Part shown: positions 1-12,572 of the stretch, one piece after another
Numbering within the stretch: the first letter of the stretch is position 1
Layout: each line of letters begins with the position of its first letter
Assembly (NCBI GenBank): GCA_944474755.1
Contig: OX104117.1
Coordinates: 42,673,222 to 42,737,221, forward strand
Length of the DNA: 64,000 nucleotides
Direction of reading: 5' to 3'
DNA from: Limnoperna fortunei
Lineage: Eukaryota > Mollusca > Bivalvia > Mytilida > Modiolidae
The notes under the pieces: model-generated
Told to the model about the DNA's origin: nothing
The model's database searches: none
What the model saw: the letters and a program-made list of their open reading frames with translations, nothing else
Made by a program: the position numbers and the translations under genes

Positions 1-2346
1 GCAGGCAAGTCAGGCAATCTAAATATTAGGTCGCAAAGACATCTATGTTGCCACAAATATTGAATATGGTGCCTATTTTGTATTTTTTAGATGCGGAATT
101 TGTCAATTGATACTATAGGACAGGGTCATACTAAAATGGTTCTTTTTGGAACTTTATTGTTTGTTGAGGTGCAATTCTATCTTGTTGAGCAACAAGAAAT
201 ATGAAATGGGTTAGTAGGAATGTTACAGATATTTAAAGTTTATAAGAGATCTAATATGCCATCTAAAAAAGGGGGGGGGCTGGTCCCCCAACCTGAAACT
301 TCAAATTTTTTTATTTGTCAGGTATAAATATAATGTATGTTTTTATTAGTATTCAGTGTGTTATACTATAGTGTTAATGTGTGATATACATTGAAATTTA
401 CATCTGAACTTAGGAAATTGAATATATTGGAAATAATGCATTACTTGATCTGCAAACACAGTTTGTGCTGATTAAGTATGTGCGCAGTCATTGAATCTTT
501 TCCTGCGATTCTCCAAAACTGTTATATAGAATGCAAAGAAATTTTTGGGTGGTGGTCAGATATACTTAGGCTACAAATAGGCAAAATTTTGTACAATTTG
601 ATGGACAAATACATGCTCTTTAATGCATGAACACCATTTTTTCATATTACCTCCCTTTGCCTGAAAATGTTTGAGAATGAAAGATTATAACCCATTTACT
701 CATTTTAAATACATATTTGGTTCTAAACCATACTAGTGTCAAATTTCAGCCTAAATATTATATTATGTAACATTTTAGATTTTTTGGCAATAAAATCTGT
801 ATTCTCTGCCTAGAACAGTGTGTTTGGAGTTAAAAAATATATTGTTTCAGTGTTTCTCAGTAGCAGGCAAGTCAGGCAATCTAAATATTAGGTCGCAAAG
901 ACATCTATGTTGCCACAAATATTGAATATGGTGCCTATTTTGTATTTTTTAGATGCGGAATTTGTCAATTGATACTATAGGACAGGGTCATACTAAAATG
1001 GTTCTTTTTGGAACTTTATTGTTTGTTGAGGTGCAATTCTATCTTGTTGAGCAACAAGAAATATGAAATGGGTTAGTAGGAATGTTACAGATATTTAAAG
1101 TTTATAAGAGATCTAATATGCCATCTAAAAAAGGGGGGGGGGCTGGTCCCCAACCTGAAACTTCAAATTTTTTTATTTGTCAGGTATAAATATAATGTAT
1201 GTTTTTATTAGTATTCAGTGTGTTATACTATAGTGTTAATGTGTGATATACATTGAAAGTTACATCTGAACTTAGGAAATTGAATATATTGGAAATAATG
1301 CATTACTTGATCTGCAAACACAGTTTGTGCTGATTAAGTATGTGCGCAGTCATTGAATCTTTTCCTGCGATTCTCCAAAACTGTTATATAGAATGCAAAG
1401 AAATTTTTGGGTGGTGGTCAGATATACTTAGGCTACAAATAGGCAAAATTTTGTACAATTTGATGGACAAATACATGCTCTTTAATGCATGAACACCATT
1501 TTTTCATATTACCTCCCTTTGCCTGAAAATGTTTGAGAATAAAAGATTATAACCCATTTACTCATTTTAAATACATATTTGGTTCTAAACCATACTAGTG
1601 TCAAATTTCAGCCTAAATATTATATTATGTAACATTTTAGATTTTTTGGCAATAAAATCTGTATTCTCTGCCTAGAACAGTGTGTTTGGAGTTAAAAAAT
1701 ATATTGTTTCAGTGTTTCTCAGTAGCAGGCAAGTCAGGCAATCTAAATATTAGGTCGCAAAGACATCTATGTTGCCACAAATATTGAATATGGTGCCTAT
1801 TTTGTATTTTTTAGATGCGGAATTTGTCAATTGATACTATAGGACAGGGTCATACTAAAATGGTTCTTTTTGGAACTTTATTGTTTGTTGAGGTGCAATT
1901 CTATCTTGTTGAGCAACAAGAAATATGAAATGGGTTAGTAGGAATGTTACAGATATTTAAAGTTTATAAGAGATCTAATATGCCATCTAAAAAAAGGGGG
2001 GGGGCTGGTCCCCCAACCTGAAACTTCAAATTTTTTTATTTGTCAGGTATAAATATAATGTATGTTTTTATTAGTATTCAGTGTGTTATACTATAGTGTT
2101 AATGTGTGATATACATTGAAATTTACATCTGAACTTAGGAAATTGAATATATTGGAAATAATGCATTACTTGATCTGCAAACACAGTTTGTGCTGATTAA
2201 GTATGTGCGCAGTCATTGAATCTTTTCCTGCGATTCTCCAAAACTGTTATATAGAATGCAAAGAAATTTTTGGGTGGTGGTCAGATATACTTAGGCTACA
2301 AATAGGCAAAATTTTGTACAATTTGATGGACAAATACATGCTCTTT

Positions 2347-2819
2347 AGGTGTCAAGACACTAAAGGGGACCAATCAAATTTGGAACATATAAGAAAATAG
2401 TACTTAACAACAAAATAGTCCTGTTTATCTTAGTGTATATTAAAAACTACTAACTGGATTTTAATGAATGAAAGTTTTTCTGAAAGGTAAATATATTAGA
2501 AAAATTTAGAGTCCTAACTTGCTCTGTTCTAATGGTGTTTAGTATGTTTTATGTCACATGCACTACATGACCTATAAACCAAGATTTTCTGAAAAGAAAG
2601 AGCTATTTTTAGAGTGGGGTTTACCCCGGAAGCTGGTTTTCTCTTGGAAGGTTTTAAAGAGGTCATGAAATTTTGAGAGAACATAGGCCTGTCACGTACG
2701 ATTCAGGATATATATGATGTCGGGCAAGTTGTGCTTAAGGTAAAAGAGCTGCTCTAATTAAAAAAATAACAAATTTAGTAGAAAATCTTAAAGAATTGGA
2801 TTAGTGTTTACACACCTTT
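2347..2819 (+). repeat. 473 bp satellite module, copy 1 (monomer 3)
   Basis: Extra segment present only in long monomers. It starts AGGTGTCAAGAC and ends TTACACACCTTT. The bases CTTTA occur at both junctions, so the exact ends are ambiguous by up to 5 bp. Removing it regenerates the short monomer perfectly. Confidence 0.93.
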
Positions 2820-4547
2820 AATGCATGAACACCATTTTTTCATATTACCTCCCTTTGCCTGAAAATGTTTGAGAATGAAAGATTATAACCCATTTACTCA
2901 TTTTAAATACATATTTGGTTCTAAACCATACTAGTGTCAAATTTCAGCCTAAATATTATATTATGTAACATTTTAGATTTTTTGGCAATAAAATCTGTAT
3001 TCTCTGCCTAGAACAGTGTGTTTGGAGTTAAAAAATATATTGTTTCAGTGTTTCTCAGTAGCAGGCAAGTCAGGCAATCTAAATATTAGGTCGCAAAGAC
3101 ATCTATGTTGCCACAAATATTGAATATGGTGCCTATTTTGTATTTTTTAGATGCGGAATTTGTCAATTGATACTATAGGACAGGGTCATACTAAAATGGT
3201 TCTTTTTGGAACTTTATTGTTTGTTGAGGTGCAATTCTATCTTGTTGAGCAACAAGAAATATGAAATGGGTTAGTAGGAATGTTACAGATATTTAAAGTT
3301 TATAAGAGATCTAATATGCCATCTAAAAAAGGGGGGGGGGGGCTGGTCCCCCAACCTGAAACTTCAAATTTTTTTATTTGTCAGGTATAAATATAATGTA
3401 TGTTTTTATTAGTATTCAGTGTGTTATACTATAGTGTTAATGTGTGATATACATTGAAATTTACATCTGAACTTAGGAAATTGAATATATTGGAAATAAT
3501 GCATTACTTGATCTGCAAACACAGTTTGTGCTGATTAAGTATGTGCGCAGTCATTGAATCTTTTCCTGCGATTCTCCAAAACTGTTATATAGAATGCAAA
3601 GAAATTTTTGGGTGGTGGTCAGATATACTTAGGCTACAAATAGGCAAAATTTTGTACAATTTGATGGACAAATACATGCTCTTTAATGCATGAACACCAT
3701 TTTTTCATATTACCTCCCTTTGCCTGAAAATGTTTGAGAATGAAAGATTATAACCCATTTACTCATTTTAAATACATATTTGGTTCTAAACCATACTAGT
3801 GTCAAATTTCAGCCTAAATATTATATTATGTAACATTTTAGATTTTTTGGCAATAAAATCTGTATTCTCTGCCTAGAACAGTGTGTTTGGAGTTAAAAAA
3901 TATATTGTTTCAGTGTTTCTCAGTAGCAGGCAAGTCAGGCAATCTAAATATTAGGTCGCAAAGACATCTATGTTGCCACAAATATTGAATATGGTGCCTA
4001 TTTTGTATTTTTTAGATGCGGAATTTGTCAATTGATACTATAGGACAGGGTCATACTAAAATGGTTCTTTTTGGAACTTTATTGTTTGTTGAGGTGCAAT
4101 TCTATCTTGTTGAGCAACAAGAAATATGAAATGGGTTAGTAGGAATGTTACAGATATTTAAAGTTTATAAGAGATCTAATATGCCATCTAAAAAAGGGGG
4201 GGGGGCTGGTCCCCCAACCTGAAACTTCAAATTTTTTTATTTGTCAGGTATAAATATAATGTATGTTTTTATTAGTATTCAGTGTGTTATACTATAGTGT
4301 TAATGTGTGATATACATTGAAATTTACATCTGAACTTAGAAAATTGAATATATTGGAAATAATGCATTACTTGATCTGCAAACACAGTTTGTGCTGATTA
4401 AGTATGTGCGCAGTCATTGAATCTTTTCCTGCGATTCTCCAAAACTGTTATATAGAATGCAAAGAAATTTTTGGGTGGTGGTCAGATATACTTAGGCTAC
4501 AAATAGGCAAAATTTTGTACAATTTGATGGACAAATACATGCTCTTT

Positions 4548-5020
4548 AGGTGTCAAGACACTAAAGGGGACCAATCAAATTTGGAACATATAAGAAAATA
4601 GTACTTAACAACAAAATAGTCCTGTTTATCTTAGTGTATATTAAAAACTACTAACTGGATTTTAATGAATGAAAGTTTTTCTGAAAGGTAAATATATTAG
4701 AAAAATTTAGAGTCCTAACTTGCTCTGTTCTAATGGTGTTTAGTATGTTTTATGTCACATGCACTACATGACCTATAAACCAAGATTTTCTGAAAAGAAA
4801 GAGCTATTTTTAGAGTGGGGTTTACCCCGGAAGCTGGTTTTCTCTTGGAAGGTTTTAAAGAGGTCATGAAATTTTGAGAGAACATAGGCCTGTCACGTAC
4901 GATTCAGGATATATATGATGTCGGGCAAGTTGTGCTTAAGGTAAAAGAGCTGCTCTAATTAAAAAAATAACAAATTTAGTAGAAAATCTTAAAGAATTGG
5001 ATTAGTGTTTACACACCTTT
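4548..5020 (+). repeat. 473 bp satellite module, copy 2 (monomer 5)
   Basis: Same length and same junctions as copy 1. The host monomer has a private G-to-A change about 210 bp upstream (CTTAGAAAATTG). Confidence 0.93.
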
Positions 5021-5882
5021 AATGCATGAACACCATTTTTTCATATTACCTCCCTTTGCCTGAAAATGTTTGAGAATGAAAGATTATAACCCATTTACTC
5101 ATTTTAAATACATATTTGGTTCTAAACCATACTAGTGTCAAATTTCAGCCTAAATATTATATTATGTAACATTTTAGATTTTTTGGCAATAAAATCTGTA
5201 TTCTCTGCCTAGAACAGTGTGTTTGGAGTTAAAAAATATATTGTTTCAGTGTTTCTCAGTAGCAGGCAAGTCAGGCAATCTAAATATTAGGTCGCAAAGA
5301 CATCTATGTTGCCACAAATATTGAATATGGTGCCTATTTTGTATTTTTTAGATGCGGAATTTGTCAATTGATACTATAGGACAGGGTCATACTAAAATGG
5401 TTCTTTTTGGAACTTTATTGTTTGTTGAGGTGCAATTCTATCTTGTTGAGCAACAAGAAATATGAAATGGGTTAGTAGGAATGTTACAGATATTTAAAGT
5501 TTATAAGAGATCTAATATGCCATCTAAAAAAGGGGGGGGGCTGGTCCCCCAACCTGAAACTTCAAATTTTTTTATTTGTCAGGTATAAATATAATGTATG
5601 TTTTTATTAGTATTCAGTGTGTTATACTATAGTGTTAATGTGTGATATACATTGAAATTTACATCTGAACTTAGGAAATTGAATATATTGGAAATAATGC
5701 ATTACTTGATCTGCAAACACAGTTTGTGCTGATTAAGTATGTGCGCAGTCATTGAATCTTTTCCTGCGATTCTCCAAAACTGTTATATAGAATGCAAAGA
5801 AATTTTTGGGTGTTGGTCAGATATACTTAGGCTACAAATAGGCAAAATTTTGTACAATTTGATGGACAAATACATGCTCTTT

Positions 5883-6355
5883 AGGTGTCAAGACACTAAA
5901 GGGGACCAATCAAATTTGGAACATATAAGAAAATAGTACTTAACAACAAAATAGTCCTGTTTATCTTAGTGTATATTAAAAACTACTAACTGGATTTTAA
6001 TGAATGAAAGTTTTTCTGAAAGGTAAATATATTAGAAAAATTTAGAGTCCTAACTTGCTCTGTTCTAATGGTGTTTAGTATGCTTTATGTCACATGCACT
6101 ACATGACCTATAAACCAAGATTTTCTGAAAAGAAAGAGCTATTTTTAGAGTGGGGTTTACCCCGGAAGCTGGTTTTCTCTTGGAAGGTTTTAAAGAGGTC
6201 ATGAAATTTTGAGAGAACATAGGCCTGTCACGTACGATTCAGGATATATATGATGTCGGGCAAGTTGTGCTTAAGGTAAAAGAGCTGCTCTAATTAAAAC
6301 AATAACAAATTTAGTAGAAAATCTTAAAGAATTGGATTAGTGTTTACACACCTTT
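5883..6355 (+). repeat. 473 bp satellite module, copy 3 (monomer 6)
   Basis: Same junctions. It carries private changes (TATGCTTTATG for TATGTTTTATG, and AAAACAATAAC near its 3' end). The monomer body has a G-to-T change (GGGTGTTGG) shared only with monomer 12. Confidence 0.93.
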
Positions 6356-9300
6356 AATGCATGAACACCATTTTTTCATATTACCTCCCTTTGCCTGAAA
6401 ATGTTTGAGAATGAAAGATTATAACCCATTTACTCATTTTAAATACATATTTGGTTCTAAACCATACTAGTGTCAAATTTCAGCCTAAATATTATATTAT
6501 GTAACATTTTAGATTTTTTGGCAATAAAATCTGTATTCTCTGCCTAGAACAGTGTGTTTGGAGTTAAAAAATATATTGTTTCAGTGTTTCTCAGTAGCAG
6601 GCAAGTCAGGCAATCTAAATATTAGGTCGCAAAGACATCTATGTTGCCACAAATATTGAATATGGTGCCTATTTTGTATTTTTTAGATGCGGAATTTGTC
6701 AATTGATACTATAGGACAGGGTCATACTAAAATGGTTCTTTTTGGAACTTTATTGTTTGTTGAGGTGCAATTCTATCTTGTTGAGCAACAAGAAATATGA
6801 AATGGGTTAGTAGGAATGTTACAGATATTTAAAGTTTATAAGAGATCTAATATGCCATCTAAAAAAGGGGGGGGGGGCTGGTCCCCCAACCTGAAACTTC
6901 AAATTTTTTTATTTGTCAGGTATAAATATAATGTATGTTTTTATTAGTATTCAGTGTGTTATACTATAGTGTTAATGTGTGATATACATTGAAATTTACA
7001 TCTGAACTTAGGAAATTGAATATATTGGAAATAATGCATTACTTGATCTGCAAACACAGTTTGTGCTGATTAAGTATGTGCGCAGTCATTGAATCTTTTC
7101 CTGCGATTCTCCAAAACTGTTATATAGAATGCAAAGAAATTTTTGGGTGGTGGTCAGATATACTTAGGCTACAAATAGGCAAAATTTTGTACAATTTGAT
7201 GGACAAATACATGCTCTTTAATGCATGAACACCATTTTTTCATATTACCTCCCTTTGCCTGAAAATGTTTGAGAATGAAAGATTATAACCCATTTACTCA
7301 TTTTAAATACATATTTGGTTCTAAACCATACTAGTGTCAAATTTCAGCCTAAATATTATATTATGTAACATTTTAGATTTTTTGGCAATAAAATCTGTAT
7401 TCTCTGCCTAGAACAGTGTGTTTGGAGTTAAAAAATATATTGTTTCAGTGTTTCTCAGTAGCAGGCAAGTCAGGCAATCTAAATATTAGGTCGCAAAGAC
7501 ATCTATGTTGCCACAAATATTGAATATGGTGCCTATTTTGTATTTTTTAGATGCGGAATTTGTCAATTGATACTATAGGACAGGGTCATACTAAAATGGT
7601 TCTTTTTGGAACTTTATTGTTTGTTGAGGTGCAATTCTATCTTGTTGAGCAACAAGAAATATGAAATGGGTTAGTAGGAATGTTACAGATATTTAAAGTT
7701 TATAAGAGATCTAATATGCCATCTAAAAAAGGGGGGGGGCTGGTCCCCCAACCTGAAACTTCAAATTTTTTTATTTGTCAGGTATAAATATAATGTATGT
7801 TTTTATTAGTATTCAGTGTGTTATACTATAGTGTTAATGTGTGATATACATTGAAATTTACATCTGAACTTAGGAAATTGAATATATTGGAAATAATGCA
7901 TTACTTGATCTGCAAACACAGTTTGTGCTGATTAAGTATGTGCGCAGTCATTGAATCTTTTCCTGCGATTCTCCAAAACTGTTATATAGAATGCAAAGAA
8001 ATTTTTGGGTGGTGGTCAGATATACTTAGGCTACAAATAGGCAAAATTTTGTACAATTTGATGGACAAATACATGCTCTTTAATGCATGAACACCATTTT
8101 TTCATATTACCTCCCTTTGCCTGAAAATGTTTGAGAATGAAAGATTATAACCCATTTACTCATTTTAAATACATATTTGGTTCTAAACCATACTAGTGTC
8201 AAATTTCAGCCTAAATATTATATTATGTAACATTTTAGATTTTTTGGCAATAAAATCTGTATTCTCTGCCTAGAACAGTGTGTTTGGAGTTAAAAAATAT
8301 ATTGTTTCAGTGTTTCTCAGTAGCAGGCAAGTCAGGCAATCTAAATATTAGGTCGCAAAGACATCTATGTTGCCACAAATATTGAATATGGTGCCTATTT
8401 TGTATTTTTTAGATGCGGAATTTGTCAATTGATACTATAGGACAGGGTCATACTAAAATGGTTCTTTTTGGAACTTTATTGTTTGTTGAGGTGCAATTCT
8501 ATCTTGTTGAGCAACAAGAAATATGAAATGGGTTAGTAGGAATGTTACAGATATTTAAAGTTTATAAGAGATCTAATATGCCATCTAAAAAAAGGGGGGG
8601 GGGCTGGTCCCCCAACCTGAAACTTCAAATTTTTTTATTTGTCAGGTATAAATATAATGTATGTTTTTATTAGTATTCAGTGTGTTATACTATAGTGTTA
8701 ATGTGTGATATACATTGAAATTTACATCTGAACTTAGGAAATTGAATATATTGGAAATAATGCATTACTTGATCTGCAAACACAGTTTGTGCTGATTAAG
8801 TATGTGCGCAGTCATTGAATCTTTTCCTGCGATTCTCCAAAACTGTTATATAGAATGCAAAGAAATTTTTGGGTGGTGGTCAGATATACTTAGGCTACAA
8901 ATAGGCAAAATTTTGTACAATTTGATGGACAAATACATGCTCTTTAATGCATGAACACCATTTTTTCATATTACCTCCCTTTGCCTGAAAATGTTTGAGA
9001 ATGAAAGATTATAACCCATTTACTCATTTTAAATACATATTTGGTTCTAAACCATACTAGTGTCAAATTTCAGCCTAAATATTATATTATGTAACATTTT
9101 AGATTTTTTGGCAATAAAATCTGTATTCTCTGCCTAGAACAGTGTGTTTGGAGTTAAAAAATATATTGTTTCAGTGTTTCTCAGTAGCAGGCAAGTCAGG
9201 CAATCTAAATATTAGGTCGCAAAGACATCTATGTTGCCACAAATATTGAATATGGTGCCTATTTTGTATTTTTTAGATGCGGAATTTGTCAATTGATACT

Positions 9301-10672
9301 ATAGGACAGGGTCATACTAAAATGGTTCTTTTTGGAACTTTATTGTTTGTTGAGGTGCAATTCTATCTTGTTGAGCAACAAGAAATATGAAATGGGTTAG
9401 TAGGAATGTTACAGATATTTAAAGTTTATAAGAGATCTAATATGCCATCTAAAAAAGGGGGGGGGGGCTGGTCCCCCAACCTGAAACTTCAAATTTTTTT
9501 ATTTGTCAGGTATAAATATAATGTATGTTTTTATTAGTATTCAGTGTGTTATACTATAGTGTTAATGTGTGATATACATTGAAATTTACATCTGAACTTA
9601 GGAAATTGAATATATTGGAAATAATGCATTACTTGATCTGCAAACACAGTTTGTGCTGATTAAGTATGTGCGCAGTCATTGAATCTTTTCCTGCGATTCT
9701 CCAAAACTGTTATATAGAATGCAAAGAAATTTTTGGGTGGTGGTCAGATATACTTAGGCTACAAATAGGCAAAATTTTGTACAATTTGATGGACAAATAC
9801 ATGCTCTTTAATGCATGAACACCATTTTTTCATATTACCTCCCTTTGCCTGAAAATGTTTGAGAATGAAAGATTATAACCCATTTACTCATTTTAAATAC
9901 ATATTTGGTTCTAAACCATACTAGTGTCAAATTTCAGCCTAAATATTATATTATGTAACATTTTAGATTTTTTGGCAATAAAATCTGTATTCTCTGCCTA
10001 GAACAGTGTGTTTGGAGTTAAAAAATATATTGTTTCAGTGTTTCTCAGTAGCAGGCAAGTCAGGCAATCTAAATATTAGGTCGCAAAGACATCTATGTTG
10101 CCACAAATATTGAATATGGTGCCTATTTTGTATTTTTTAGATGCGGAATTTGTCAATTGATACTATAGGACAGGGTCATACTAAAATGGTTCTTTTTGGA
10201 ACTTTATTGTTTGTTGAGGTGCAATTCTATCTTGTTGAGCAACAAGAAATATGAAATGGGTTAGTAGGAATGTTACAGATATTTAAAGTTTATAAGAGAT
10301 CTAATATGCCATCTAAAAAAGGGGGGGGGGCTGGTCCCCCAACCTGAAACTTCAAATTTTTTTATTTGTCAGGTATAAATATAATGTATGTTTTTATTAG
10401 TATTCAGTGTGTTATACTATAGTGTTAATGTGTGATATACATTGAAATTTACATCTGAACTTAGGAAATTGAATATATTGGAAATAATGCATTACTTGAT
10501 CTGCAAACACAGTTTGTGCTGATTAAGTATGTGCGCAGTCATTGAATCTTTTCCTGCGATTCTCCAAAACTGTTATATAGAATGCAAAGAAATTTTTGGG
10601 TGGTGGTCAGATATACTTAGGCTACAAATAGGCAAAATTTTGTACAATTTGATGGACAAATACATGCTCTTT

Positions 10673-11145
10673 AGGTGTCAAGACACTAAAGGGGACCAAT
10701 CAAATTTGGAACATATAAGAAAATAGTACTTAACAACAAAATAGTCCTGTTTATCTTAGTGTATATTAAAAACTACTAACTGGATTTTAATGAATGAAAG
10801 TTTTTCTGAAAGGTAAATATATTAGAAAAATTTAGAGTCCTAACTTGCTCTGTTCTAATGGTGTTTAGTATGTTTTATGTCACATGCACTACATGACCTA
10901 TAAACCAAGATTTTCTGAAAAGAAAGAGCTATTTTTAGAGTGGGGTTTACCCCGGAAGCTGGTTTTCTCTTGGAAGGTTTTAAAGAGGTCATGAAATTTT
11001 GAGAGAACATAGGCCTGTCACGTACGATTCAGGATATATATGATGTCGGGCAAGTTGTGCTTAAGGTAAAAGAGCTGCTCTAATTAAAAAAATAACAAAT
11101 TTAGTAGAAAATCTTAAAGAATTGGATTAGTGTTTACACACCTTT
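10673..11145 (+). repeat. 473 bp satellite module, copy 4 (monomer 11)
   Basis: Same length and junctions as copies 1-3. Confidence 0.93.
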
Positions 11146-12009
11146 AATGCATGAACACCATTTTTTCATATTACCTCCCTTTGCCTGAAAATGTTTGAGA
11201 ATGAAAGATTATAACCCATTTACTCATTTTAAATACATATTTGGTTCTAAACCATACTAGTGTCAAATTTCAGCCTAAATATTATATTATGTAACATTTT
11301 AGATTTTTTGGCAATAAAATCTGTATTCTCTGCCTAGAACAGTGTGTTTGGAGTTAAAAAATATATTGTTTCAGTGTTTCTCAGTAGCAGGCAAGTCAGG
11401 CAATCTAAATATTAGGTCGCAAAGACATCTATGTTGCCACAAATATTGAATATGGTGCCTATTTTGTATTTTTTAGATGCGGAATTTGTCAATTGATACT
11501 ATAGGACAGGGTCATACTAAAATGGTTCTTTTTGGAACTTTATTGTTTGTTGAGGTGCAATTCTATCTTGTTGAGCAACAAGAAATATGAAATGGGTTAG
11601 TAGGAATGTTACAGATATTTAAAGTTTATAAGAGATCTAATATGCCATCTAAAAAAGGGGGGGGGGGCTGGTCCCCCAACCTGAAACTTCAAATTTGTTT
11701 ATTTGTCAGGTATAAATATAATGTATGTTTTTATTAGTATTCAGTGTGTTATACTATAGTGTTAATGTGTGATATACATTGAAATTTACATCTGAACTTA
11801 GGAAATTGAATATATTGGAAATAATGCATTACTTGATCTGCAAACACAGTTTGTGCTGATTAAGTATGTGCGCAGTCATTGAATCTTTTCCTGCGATTCT
11901 CCAAAACTGTTATATAGAATGCAAAGAAATTTTTGGGTGTTGGTCAGATATACTTAGGCTACAAATAGGCAAAATTTTGTACAATTTGATGGACAAATAC
12001 ATGCTCTTT

Positions 12010-12482
12010 AGGTGTCAAGACACTAAAGGGGACCAATCAAATTTGGAACATATAAGAAAATAGTACTTAACAACAAAATAGTCCTGTTTATCTTAGTGTA
12101 TATTAAAAACTACTAACTGGATTTTAATGAATGAAAGTTTTTCTGAAAGGTAAATATATTAGAAAAATTTAGAGTCCTAACTTGCTCTGTTCTAATGGTG
12201 TTTAGTATGTTTTATGTCACATGCACTACATGACCTATAAACCAAGATTTTCTGAAAAGAAAGAGCTATTTTTAGAGTGGGGTTTACCCCGGAAGCTGGT
12301 TTTCTCTTGGAAGGTTTTAAAGAGGTCATGAAATTTTGAGAGAACATAGGCCTGTCACGTACGATTCAGGATATATATGATGTCGGGCAAGTTGTGCTTA
12401 AGGTAAAAGAGCTGCTCTAATTAAAAAAATAACAAATTTAGTAGAAAATCTTAAAGAATTGGATTAGTGTTTACACACCTTT
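12010..12482 (+). repeat. 473 bp satellite module, copy 5 (terminal, array edge)
   Basis: Full-length module whose last base is the last base of the whole array. Instead of AATGCATG, unrelated flank (GTAAAGACAAAAC) follows directly. The flank then has a small hairpin (GAAAG/CTTTC) and a long poly-T tract. Confidence 0.93.
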
Positions 12483-12522
12483 GTAAAGACAAAACATCGA
12501 AAGTCGAGCTTTCCGCATCATG

Positions 12523-12572
12523 TTTTTTTTTTTTTTTTTTTTTTGTTTTTTTTTTTTTTTTTTTTTTTTTTT
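12523..12572 (+). repeat. Poly-T tract next to the satellite edge
   Basis: About 50 bp of T interrupted by a single G at 12545, starting 40 bp after the satellite ends. It could be the reverse-strand tail of an old retroposon or a simple repeat. The exact length is unreliable in assembled homopolymers. Confidence 0.9.

Larger units (their letters stand above)
1..12482 (+). repeat. Long-period satellite array (862 bp and ~1336 bp monomers)
   Basis: Twelve head-to-tail monomers begin GCAGGCAAGTCAGGC at 1, 863, 1725, 3061, 3926, 5262, 6597, 7461, 8323, 9187, 10051 and 11387. Lengths are 862-865 bp (short, S) or 1335-1336 bp (long, L), in the order S S L S L L S S S S L L. Copies are almost identical; differences are single bases and the length of an A6-7/G9-12 run. 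The long form carries an extra 473 bp module between CATGCTCTTT and AATGCATG. The array starts outside the window on the left. On the right it stops at 12482, exactly at a module end. A 65-codon open frame recurs in the long monomers but is cut by the module boundary in short ones and looks non-coding. I do not recognise the family by name. Confidence 0.97.

Noticed and set aside
2203..2400. 65-codon open frame repeated at 2203, 4404, 5739, 10529 and 11866
   Set aside because: It recurs only because the satellite recurs. Its second half lies in the 473 bp module, it has no domain, and copies differ by an amino-acid change (W/C) with no sign of selection.
1..12482. CRISPR array
   Set aside because: The repeat unit is ~0.9 kb with no short repeat/spacer alternation, in a eukaryotic context.
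12010..12572. Helitron 3' terminus at the satellite edge
   Set aside because: There is a small hairpin near the edge, but no CTRR end and no A|T insertion site that I can support.
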